Shown in pieces: positions 1-5,294 of a stretch of DNA of 6,343 nt (positions are counted from its first letter, which is position 1; each line of letters starts with the position of its first letter). The stretch spans positions 1 to 6,343 of the forward strand of contig JAJFHR010000202.1 in the NCBI GenBank assembly GCA_021775515.1, read 5' to 3'. The position numbers and the translations under genes are program-made. The notes under the pieces are model-generated. The model was not told the origin of the DNA. It saw only the letters and a list, made by a program, of their open reading frames with translations, and did no database searches. The stretch comes from Hyphomicrobiales bacterium (GTDB taxonomy: Bacteria > Pseudomonadota > Alphaproteobacteria > Rhizobiales > JAJFHR01).

Positions 1-462
1 GACAAGATATGGTGTTTGCGATAAAATCCCGTCAGCCCGGCGCAGAGCCTCATGCACTTCGGTTGTTGCAGCTTTGATGGTGGCATGTGCCGCTGCCGCC
101 TGCCCTCTGATCAACGGTCGCACGATGCCGTTGTTTATGGCATCACGGCCATAGTTCATGACTTCAAAGGTTCGCTGCCAAATCAATCCGGTTTGTTCCG
201 CCGTTGTGCCGAAAAGCGGCGGGTTGGGGTGTTGTTTTTCGAGAAACGCCATGATGGCGATGGATTCATAGAGGATATAGTTTCCCGATTTAAGGACGGG
301 AACCTTTCCATGGGGGTTCAAAGCCAGAAATTCCGGGCTCTTGTGAGCGCGTGTTGAAGGGTCTATGCGATGTGAAACAAACGGAATTTCCTTAAGGGCC
401 AAAGTCAACATCACGCGCCAGGAATTCGGACTGCCGCTTATCCAATAAAGTTCGTAGTTCAT
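1..462 (-). CDS. Glutathione S-transferase, 3' part outside window
   Basis: The 154 visible codons are open to the left edge, so the C-terminus is missing. The N-terminal thioredoxin-like domain is clear. A SGSPNSWRVML segment (residues 9-19) carries candidate catalytic Ser residues. NPHGKVPVL (49-57) holds the cis-Pro at 55, and the E66-S67 pair binds the gamma-glutamyl part of glutathione in this fold. The start of the all-helical domain follows. The family conjugates glutathione to electrophiles, or uses it in reduction or isomerisation, in the cytoplasm; the substrate is unknown. The ATG at 462 begins at the usual distance before the first beta strand, and only a weak GGGAC-like ribosome site precedes it. 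The gene is divergent from the LysR gene starting at 564, which suggests control by that regulator (inference). It is a different GST subtype from the one at 5295-6068. Confidence 0.9.
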   Translation of the reverse strand, partial: MNYELYWISGSPNSWRVMLTLALKEIPFVSHRIDPSTRAHKSPEFLALNPHGKVPVLKSGNYILYESIAIMAFLEKQHPNPPLFGTTAEQTGLIWQRTFEVMNYGRDAINNGIVRPLIRGQAAAAHATIKAATTEVHEALRRADGILSQTPYLV

Positions 463-491
463 ATAAGTCCCACTGTTTGCTGATTATCTTT

Positions 492-496
492 GGGAG
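492..496 (+). promoter_or_regulatory. GGGAG ribosome-site-like sequence before GTG 504
   Basis: GGGAG lies 7 nt before an in-frame GTG at 504 that would extend the LysR protein by 20 residues. The family-consistent ATG at 564 has no purine-rich site in front of it. This leaves the true start open: either translation begins at 504 with an unusual N-terminal tail, or the match is chance. Confidence 0.35.
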
Positions 497-528
497 AATA
501 TAGGTGGGTCATCTGAATTCGGTAATTC

Positions 529-538
529 TTGAAATTTG
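529..538 (+). promoter_or_regulatory. TTGAAATTTG box shared by both LysR genes
   Basis: This 10-base sequence begins 35 nt before the ATG at 564. An identical sequence begins 36 nt before the ATG of the paralogous LysR gene at 6171. Relative to the two coding frames it falls in different registers, so a shared protein sequence does not explain the match. It contains the self-complementary core AAATTT. A regulator site or a shared promoter element is possible. Confidence 0.45.
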
Positions 539-540
539 TA

Positions 541-550
541 ACCAAGTGGT
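541..550 (+). promoter_or_regulatory. Short dyad ACCA-AG-TGGT in GST/LysR intergenic region
   Basis: A 4+4 bp inverted repeat sits just upstream of ATG 564, directly after the shared box and GTAACC. LysR proteins bind imperfect dyads in such divergent intergenic regions. This one is short, so it is only a candidate for the regulator's own site. Confidence 0.3.
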
Positions 551-563
551 CCAAAAACAGACC

Positions 564-1451
564 ATGACAAATTGGGATGACCATCGCTTTTTTCTCGCGA
601 TCGCCCGGGAATGTTCAGTGCGGCGGGCTGCTAAAAGCCTGGGCGTCAGCCATTCAACGGTTTTGCGGCGGATCACAGCTTTTGAAGATGATCTTGGCGT
701 GCGCTTGTTCGAGCGCCTGCCTACGGGCTATTTTACGACTGCTGCGGGCGAAGAATTGTTGCAATCAGCTCAGCGTATCGAAGAAGAGGCAATGGCTGCG
801 GGCCGCCGGGTGGCGGGGCGGGATAATTTGTTAAGTGGTAAGCTTCGTGTCAGCCTGCCAGGTGCTCTTGCAACCCATTTGCTTATGCCGGATCTAGTGG
901 CCTTCGAGCGCGAAAACCCGGAAATCACCCTTGAATTCGAACTGACCTATATAATTTCCGATTTGGCAAAACGTGAAGCAGATGTTGCAATCCGGTTATC
1001 GAATGATCCACCGGGTGACCTGGTCGGGCGGCGGGTGCTCCATATGTCAAGTGCTACGTATGTTTCGCGGCAATGGTTGGAAAAAATCGGTGAAGGGCGC
1101 GCGCTTCACGGCTTGAAGTGGGTAGGGTTTTCTGCGGTTGAATCTTCACAATGGCAGGAAGATAGCGGTTTTGCCGATCTGCCCATGGGGATATCCATTG
1201 AAGACCCGGTGGCCCGGATGGAGGCGGTGCGAGCAGGCGCCGGCATGGCGATTTTGCCGTGTTTCATGGCCGATGGGCAGCGTGATCTTCACCGCGTTCC
1301 TCCAGGTACGGTACAGCCGCACAAAGATGTCTGGGTGTTGACACACAAGGATCTGCGTAACGCCGCCCGCATCCGCAAGTTCACTGATTTTATGGCGGAG
1401 GCTTTGCGCAAAAATCGTAACTTGCTGGAAGGAAAATGCTGGCGGCAATAA
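564..1451 (+). CDS. LysR-type transcriptional regulator
   Basis: A 295-residue protein of normal LysR length. The winged helix-turn-helix lies at the N-terminus: NWDDHRFFLAIAR is followed by the helix-turn-helix at about residues 18-37 (SVRRAAKSLGVSHSTVLRRI), then EDDLGVRLFERLPTGY. The periplasmic-binding-protein-like effector domain begins near residue 90 (GKLRVSLPG). It contains ADVAIRLSNDPPGDLVGRRV and, late, the typical AVRAGAGMAILP. I chose ATG 564 because the paralogue at 6171 aligns from that point (MTNWDD against MSNWDD) and the family usually starts there. A GTG at 504 with a better ribosome site would add 20 residues. It probably regulates the divergent GST gene (1-462) and itself; the co-inducer is unknown. 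It converges on the tautomerase gene with a 79-bp gap. Confidence 0.93.
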   Translation: MTNWDDHRFFLAIARECSVRRAAKSLGVSHSTVLRRITAFEDDLGVRLFERLPTGYFTTAAGEELLQSAQRIEEEAMAAGRRVAGRDNLLSGKLRVSLPGALATHLLMPDLVAFERENPEITLEFELTYIISDLAKREADVAIRLSNDPPGDLVGRRVLHMSSATYVSRQWLEKIGEGRALHGLKWVGFSAVESSQWQEDSGFADLPMGISIEDPVARMEAVRAGAGMAILPCFMADGQRDLHRVPPGTVQPHKDVWVLTHKDLRNAARIRKFTDFMAEALRKNRNLLEGKCWRQ

Positions 1452-1530
1452 GCAGTCTTTATGCGATCTGAAACCGGTTTGGCGGCCAGGCGGACGCAAC
1501 TTATTCAGATTTGACGCTGTAGGATAAGGA

Positions 1531-1749
1531 TTAGCTTGCGGACGTGATTTTATTTACATCCTCAAGGCCGATTGGATTGCCGCCCACACCCCAGTGACCA
1601 TCGTTGATTTCTTCGATAACCACCCAAGTGACCTCCCGCAGCTTATCGCTGGTGACCTGAGCAACAGCGTCAGTGATTTTGCCGATCAGGTCGGTTGATT
1701 GCGCGGCGCTGAGTTCCTCTTTGAAAACCTTTACGGTGATAAGCGGCAT
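1531..1749 (-). CDS. 4-oxalocrotonate tautomerase-like protein
   Basis: A 72-codon protein that becomes PLITVKVF... after Met removal, so the amino-terminal Pro that serves as general base in the tautomerase superfamily is present. The GHWGVGGNPIG segment matches GHFGIGG of 4-oxalocrotonate tautomerase, with Trp in place of Phe50. Both catalytic arginines of the classical enzyme appear absent: Arg11 aligns with Glu or Leu, and Arg39 aligns with Trp41. It is therefore unlikely to process 4-oxalocrotonate itself; keto-enol tautomerisation or a promiscuous Pro1 reaction is more plausible (inference). Such small proteins act as oligomers. A good ribosome site, GAGGAAATT, directly precedes the ATG. 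It is the last gene of the probable hydrolase-SDR-tautomerase operon, 89 nt after the SDR. Confidence 0.88.
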   Translation of the reverse strand: MPLITVKVFKEELSAAQSTDLIGKITDAVAQVTSDKLREVTWVVIEEINDGHWGVGGNPIGLEDVNKITSAS

Positions 1750-1791
1750 AATTTCCTCGGTTTTTAAACGGTTGCAATTTGATTGTAAATC

Positions 1792-1823
1792 ACTCAGGGC
1801 TGGACTTTCGACCGGCCCTGAGT
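1792..1823. other. Perfect 9-bp stem-loop between SDR and tautomerase
   Basis: ACTCAGGGC (1792-1800) pairs perfectly with GCCCTGAGT (1815-1823), and one wobble plus two G-C pairs extend the stem inward. It lies 15 nt beyond the SDR stop and 42 nt before the tautomerase start. No T-tract follows on either strand, so it is not a standard rho-independent terminator. It could be a processing or stability element, or a partial terminator that lowers tautomerase expression. Confidence 0.5.
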
Positions 1824-1838
1824 ATTGACGACTAGGTG

Positions 1839-2705
1839 TCAGGTGGTTTTTACGCTTGCCAGATGGCCCAGGCCGAGGGCTTCGACCACATGGGTTTGCA
1901 CCGGCTCGGTCGCCTCATTGACCGCGTCCGAACCATAGGGGTTGCCGACGACCGTGCGGGCTGGCCGCTGGCCCTTGGGTGTGTCGATTAAAACGGCAAT
2001 TGCTGAGGCGATGTCCTGAGGATTAGGGGCATCATCGCCGGATAAGAGTGTCATGAACTGCTCGAACATGGCCCCGGGTATTTTTCCAATTTCACCATAT
2101 TCGGCAACGCGGCTGGTGTCGGCGGGCTGCAATGCACTGTCGTACATCTGTGTCGGATAGGCGCTGGGCTGGACAAGGGCTACGTCGATACCAAGTTGAG
2201 ATACCTCATAACGATAACTGTCGCTAAGCGCCTCCACTGCAAATTTGCTGGCTCCGTACAGTCCAAAAAACGGGAAGGTGACACGACCCAGAATTGAGCC
2301 AATGTTGATGATTAATCCGTCTTGTTGGCGACGAAGTATGGGCAGTACGGCGCGGCTGACGCGATGCAGGCCAAAAACGTTTACGTTGAACAAATCGGCT
2401 GCCTGATCTGCAGTGAAGGCTTCCGAAACGCCAGCCGAGGCCATGCCGGCATTGTTGATTAATACATCGATGCGTTCGGCATTTTCGACAACCGCCTGTA
2501 TCGCCTTTTCAACCGAATTGGTGGAGGTAACATCAAGCTCCACGACCTCTGCGCCTAGTGCGCGCAGGTCATCGGCATGTTGCTTGTTTTTGCTGTTTGG
2601 CTCGCGCATGGAGGCAAATACCTGATGGCCGTCTGCAATCAGTCTTTCGGCAGTCTTGCGGCCAAAGCCTGTTGACGAGCCGGTAATAAGAACGGTCTTG
2701 GTCAT
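1839..2705 (-). CDS. Short-chain dehydrogenase/reductase (classical SDR)
   Basis: A 288-residue Rossmann-fold oxidoreductase. The coenzyme motif TGSSTGFG is at residues 8-15, Asp58-Val59 should contact the adenine, and NNAG is at 84-87. The catalytic tetrad Asn109, Ser137, Tyr150 and Lys154 is complete, with YGASK in the active site. Arg34 after the second strand favours NADP(H) over NAD(H) (inference). It should interconvert an alcohol and a carbonyl group in the cytoplasm; substrate not identifiable. The tail beyond the roughly 250-residue core is somewhat long and probably forms the substrate lid. The ribosome site AAAAGGAAT is well placed before ATG 2705. It is the middle gene of a minus-strand operon, 61 nt after the hydrolase. 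Confidence 0.95.
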   Translation of the reverse strand: MTKTVLITGSSTGFGRKTAERLIADGHQVFASMREPNSKNKQHADDLRALGAEVVELDVTSTNSVEKAIQAVVENAERIDVLINNAGMASAGVSEAFTADQAADLFNVNVFGLHRVSRAVLPILRRQQDGLIINIGSILGRVTFPFFGLYGASKFAVEALSDSYRYEVSQLGIDVALVQPSAYPTQMYDSALQPADTSRVAEYGEIGKIPGAMFEQFMTLLSGDDAPNPQDIASAIAVLIDTPKGQRPARTVVGNPYGSDAVNEATEPVQTHVVEALGLGHLASVKTT

Positions 2706-2766
2706 GAATTATTCCTTTTAAAATTTCGATTGATGATTGGCGTAAGCGATGTTTGCGCCGGAATTT

Positions 2767-3630
2767 TCAGGATAATTTCCGGGTAAGAAAATCGACCATG
2801 ACGGCGGCAATTTCCGTGTGATGGGTTTCGAGGGCGAAATGACCGGTATCAAAAAAACTTATTTCTGCCTCGGGAATATCTCTTTTGAAGGCCTCGGCCC
2901 CGGGCGGTAGGAAGAATGGATCATTTTTGCCCCAGACAGCGAGCAGCGGAGGGCAGTGGTCGCGAAAATATTTCTGGAAAGTGGGATAAAGAACGACGTT
3001 GCTGGCATAATCGAGAAACAAATCCAGTTGAATTTCATCGTTGCCGGGTCGCGCCAGCAAGGCGCTATCGAGCGTGTATCCTTCCGGTGCCACCAGTGAG
3101 GTGTCTGGTACGCCATGGGTGTATTGCCAGCGTGTGGTTTGGGGAGTGATCAAGTCTCGAAGCGCTGCACGGTTGTGAGATGTAGGCTGTTGCCAGTAAT
3201 TTCGAATTGGCGCCCATCCTTCGCTGAGCCCTTCCTCATAGGCGTTGCCGTTTTGAGAAATAATCGCGGTAACCTTCTCTGGATGGCGAACGGCGATACG
3301 AAAGCCCACCGGGGCACCATAATCAAATACGAAAATTGCAAATCTGCTTAAGCCGATAACCTGTGTGAAATCATCGATGATATCTGTGAGGGTTTCGAAG
3401 GTGTGATCAAATTCACCATCTTCAGGGGCTTCAGAAAACCCAAATCCCGGCAGGTCAGGGGCGATGAGATGATAGGTGTCGGCAAGAGCCGTGATCAAAT
3501 TCCTGAACATGTGACTGGAGGTAGGAAATCCATGCAACAGTAAAAGTGTGGGTGAAGCTGGAGACCCAGCCTCGCGATAGAAAATTTTATGTCCGGCAAC
3601 ATCGGCGGTACGGTAAGCGATGGAGTTCAT
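2767..3630 (-). CDS. Alpha/beta hydrolase, epoxide hydrolase/dehalogenase-like
   Basis: A 287-residue alpha/beta-fold hydrolase. The oxyanion-hole motif HGFP is at residues 33-36, followed by the core strand APDLPGFGFSEAP. The nucleophile elbow reads FVFDYGAPVG with Asp103 in place of Ser, which marks the epoxide hydrolase and haloalkane dehalogenase branch. The acid is probably Asp237 in WGKNDPFF and the base His264 in DTGHFALE. The residue after the nucleophile is Tyr104 rather than the Trp usual in both subfamilies, so the exact reaction is uncertain. There is no signal peptide. First gene of the hydrolase-SDR-tautomerase operon, divergent from the CGNR regulator at 3794. The ribosome site before ATG 3630 is weak (CAGAG). 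Confidence 0.93.
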   Translation of the reverse strand: MNSIAYRTADVAGHKIFYREAGSPASPTLLLLHGFPTSSHMFRNLITALADTYHLIAPDLPGFGFSEAPEDGEFDHTFETLTDIIDDFTQVIGLSRFAIFVFDYGAPVGFRIAVRHPEKVTAIISQNGNAYEEGLSEGWAPIRNYWQQPTSHNRAALRDLITPQTTRWQYTHGVPDTSLVAPEGYTLDSALLARPGNDEIQLDLFLDYASNVVLYPTFQKYFRDHCPPLLAVWGKNDPFFLPPGAEAFKRDIPEAEISFFDTGHFALETHHTEIAAVMVDFLTRKLS

Positions 3631-3669
3631 TTTTTATCTCTGATTGCAGGCAGATGGGAAGAAGATAAC

Positions 3670-3700
3670 GTAACCATATAAATTATGTTTAAAGGGTTAC
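3670..3700. promoter_or_regulatory. Operator-like element A, GTAACC...GGTTAC
   Basis: A 6+6 bp perfect inverted repeat with its arms 19 nt apart, spanning 31 bp. It covers the predicted promoter of the hydrolase operon: its right arm overlaps the -35 and its left arm touches the -10. The same 31-bp layout recurs 41 bp further on as element B. A dimeric regulator, perhaps the CGNR protein, is a plausible ligand (inference). Confidence 0.5.
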
Positions 3701-3702
3701 AA
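3675..3702 (-). promoter_or_regulatory. Predicted promoter of hydrolase-SDR-tautomerase operon
   Basis: On the minus strand, TTGTAA (3702-3697) is followed by a 16-nt spacer and TATATG (3680-3675), about 45 nt before ATG 3630. Both hexamers are moderate sigma-70 matches. The promoter lies almost entirely inside operator-like element A. Confidence 0.45.
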
Positions 3703-3710
3703 CTTCATAA

Positions 3711-3741
3711 GTAACTTGTCAATATGAATTTTAAAGGTTAT
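3711..3741. promoter_or_regulatory. Operator-like element B, GTAACT...GGTTAT
   Basis: It has the same layout as element A: GTAAC at the left end and GGTTA near the right, 31 bp in total, offset by 41 bp. It is a less perfect inverted repeat than A. It covers the predicted promoter of the CGNR gene, so one protein binding both elements could control both directions. Confidence 0.45.
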
Positions 3742-3744
3742 TTT
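3716..3744 (+). promoter_or_regulatory. Predicted promoter of the CGNR regulator gene
   Basis: TTGTCA (3716-3721), a 17-nt spacer and TATTTT (3739-3744) make a fair sigma-70 promoter. It would give a leader of roughly 40 nt before ATG 3794. The -35 overlaps the left arm of element B and the -10 overlaps its right arm. Confidence 0.5.
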
Positions 3745-3793
3745 AGATCGTGGTCGCGATTGATGGCTCGCGGTCTTTTAGGAGCTCAAAAAA

Positions 3794-4462
3794 ATGACTG
3801 ATTCCGGGCTATTACCGCCAGATTTTATTGCCGATGATCGAGCGCTCGACTTTCTAAACTCCATTGCCGCGCCTTCAGGAACCGACATTGAATGGCTTGT
3901 TGATGGGCCAAATTTTCTTGCTTGGCTGGAGCAGGCCGGTTTGGTGCCGGGTGAAGTATTGATGCGGTTTCGAGCTGAAAGTCCGGGCGATAAGCTGGAT
4001 GAAGTCGCTGCACGGGCGCGGGATTTAAGGGAATGGTTTCGTGTGTTTGTCACGTCATATGCCGGTGAAAGGCTTTTGCCCTCCGCCCTTGCTGAATTGG
4101 GCAGGATCAATGATATTTTGGTCCGCGATGAGACCTTTCGCCAGATTGAGGTTAGTGGCGACCGGGCGCACAAAGATGGTCACGAAAGCGATAAAGAACC
4201 CGGTTTTTCACTGCGCTTGCAGCGGCATCGGCGATGGGAAGAACCTGAAGATTTACTGTTGCCGATAGCGGAAATTATGGGTGATCTGATTTGCAGACCC
4301 GATTTTGAGCGTATAAAAAATTGCGAAGGACCGACCTGTACAATGTGGTTCCTTGATGTGAGCAAAAATCACACACGACGCTGGTGCAGTATGGCGGTCT
4401 GTGGAAATCGCGCCAAAGCAGCGGCTCACCGGGCCAAAAAACGCGCCGTTGGATCTAATTAA
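3794..4462 (+). CDS. CGNR zinc-finger regulator (ABATE-type)
   Basis: A 222-residue protein with the C-terminal CGNR zinc finger. Cys177-x4-Cys182 and Cys198-x4-Cys203 are the expected zinc ligands, and CGNR occupies 203-206, followed by a basic tail (RAKAAAHRAKKR) suited to DNA contact. The upstream part, starting ALDFLNS at 17-23, is the usual N-terminal domain of this family (ABATE), thought to sense a ligand. Members are presumed stress or metabolism-linked transcription regulators, but few have been studied. The start is supported by AGGAG 9 nt before ATG 3794. It is divergent from the hydrolase operon and shares its operator-like promoter region, so it probably controls that operon and itself (inference). 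Confidence 0.92.
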   Translation: MTDSGLLPPDFIADDRALDFLNSIAAPSGTDIEWLVDGPNFLAWLEQAGLVPGEVLMRFRAESPGDKLDEVAARARDLREWFRVFVTSYAGERLLPSALAELGRINDILVRDETFRQIEVSGDRAHKDGHESDKEPGFSLRLQRHRRWEEPEDLLLPIAEIMGDLICRPDFERIKNCEGPTCTMWFLDVSKNHTRRWCSMAVCGNRAKAAAHRAKKRAVGSN

Positions 4463-4507
4463 ATCCCATTGATTTTTCACAAGAGGTGCAATTTAGCTTG
4501 CGGCTGT

Positions 4508-4921
4508 TCAAGGGTTTTCCATGCCAGGTGCATGAGGCGTTTTATCTCCAGCAAAATACCGGACCATATCAACGGCATCGATGATCAACGATAAGCCGTT
4601 GACGATGAACAGGGCTAAAAGCCACTGTTTTTCGGTCGCGGAAAGTTCGGTTGATTGATAAATCGGCCAAAGCCAGATCAACATAAATATCCAGTAAAAC
4701 TGGGCAGTGCCAATAATTCTGGTGAAGCCAAATTTGCCGGTCAGAAAAATCATTGTGGCGAAGACAACCACGATCGTGATGAGAACTACTTTTGCATGAG
4801 TTGTATTGAGGAAAAATAGCGGCATTACCCAGTTCAAAAATGCCTGCAGGCCAACCCAGAAAAACCACAGCCAGCCTAGTTTGTAAGTTCCAACAAAAAG
4901 TGATTTTGTGGATTTCAACAT
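4508..4921 (-). CDS. Unrecognised four-helix integral membrane protein
   Basis: I do not recognise the family. The 137 residues contain four likely membrane segments at about 15-38, 44-61, 69-88 and 100-118, with a short Lys-rich N-terminus and a hydrophilic tail (GDKTPHAPGMENP). Trp and Phe are abundant in the first and third helices. There is no signal peptide cleavage site and no obvious catalytic motif. A weak GGAAA ribosome site precedes ATG 4921. It converges on the CGNR gene with a 45-bp gap and no evident terminator hairpin. Its nearest co-directional neighbour upstream is the broken CaiB/BaiF remnant, so it may once have been part of that operon, or may have its own promoter in the preceding decayed interval. 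Confidence 0.75.
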   Translation of the reverse strand: MLKSTKSLFVGTYKLGWLWFFWVGLQAFLNWVMPLFFLNTTHAKVVLITIVVVFATMIFLTGKFGFTRIIGTAQFYWIFMLIWLWPIYQSTELSATEKQWLLALFIVNGLSLIIDAVDMVRYFAGDKTPHAPGMENP

Positions 4922-5076
4922 TCGAATTTTCCGATTGTTTGGAGGTTATAAATTTAGAAAACCAGTCTACTGCAGATGAAATTGATGAGAGCTGGCGGTA
5001 TTTGCAGATGTCCTTGGCAAAAATGGGCCGGTGAATTTTTTGAGGTTTATCTGCGCATTTATGGCGAGATAGCCGG
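4922..5076. other. Interval without a confident gene
   Basis: This stretch lies between the membrane protein start and the end of the CaiB/BaiF remnant. No open frame on either strand reads as a known family. On the plus strand, two overlapping frames give protein-like text (STADEIDESWRYLQMSLAKM, then EFFEVYLRIYGEIAGYF after a one-base shift near 5030), preceded by GGAGG at 4941-4945 but without a standard start codon behind it. This may be debris of another gene or chance. Confidence 0.4.
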
Positions 5077-5288
5077 TTATTTCCCCAAGGCACAACTGGC
5101 TCGTAATTTTGCGATTTCGTCGCGGCTTGGCCCCGTTTTCCGCACGCCGTCGCCGTGTCCCGGAGCTTCCACCTTAATCACATCCGCCCCTGGTCGGCCA
5201 AAATTCGGGCAGCCAAGGGGCCTGAGATCATCGTCGTTATATCGACTATACGAATGCCGTTAAAGGCACCGGCCACAATACTCTCCAT
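5077..5288 (-). pseudogene. CaiB/BaiF family CoA-transferase remnant
   Basis: From ATG 5288 the minus strand reads GIRIVDITTMISGPLAARIL and then ADQG, the characteristic N-terminus of class III CoA-transferases. The frame then hits TGA. Adding one base at the run of four G (plus-strand CCCC at 5187-5190) restores ADVIKVEAPGHGDGVRKTGP, an excellent family match, up to a TAA at 5077. Even when repaired it encodes only 70 residues against roughly 400 for the family, and similarity fades after GPSRDE. It is therefore both frameshifted and truncated. It begins 6 nt after the GST stop, so the intact ancestor was probably translated from a GST-CaiB operon. Intact relatives move CoA between carboxylic acids. 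I am confident of the family and of its being broken. Confidence 0.88.
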
Positions 5289-5294
5289 TCAATT

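Noticed and set aside
52..357. Plus-strand reading frame of 101 codons at the left edge
   Set aside because: It lies opposite the partial GST gene, whose minus-strand translation has clear family motifs.
1471..1480. AAACCGGTTT palindrome between the convergent LysR and tautomerase genes, as a bidirectional terminator
   Set aside because: The 10-base palindrome has no room for a loop and no flanking T-tracts. A chance palindrome is as likely as a site.
2739..2759. GGCG...CGCC hairpin between hydrolase and SDR as a terminator
   Set aside because: On the transcribed minus strand the stem has a C-A mismatch after four pairs and no T-tract follows, so it is not a credible terminator.
4569..5093. 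A 174-codon minus-strand reading frame overlapping the membrane protein
   Set aside because: It runs in another frame through the membrane protein gene, begins inside the CoA-transferase remnant, and its translation has no family features. The hydrophobic frame ending at 4508 is the better gene.
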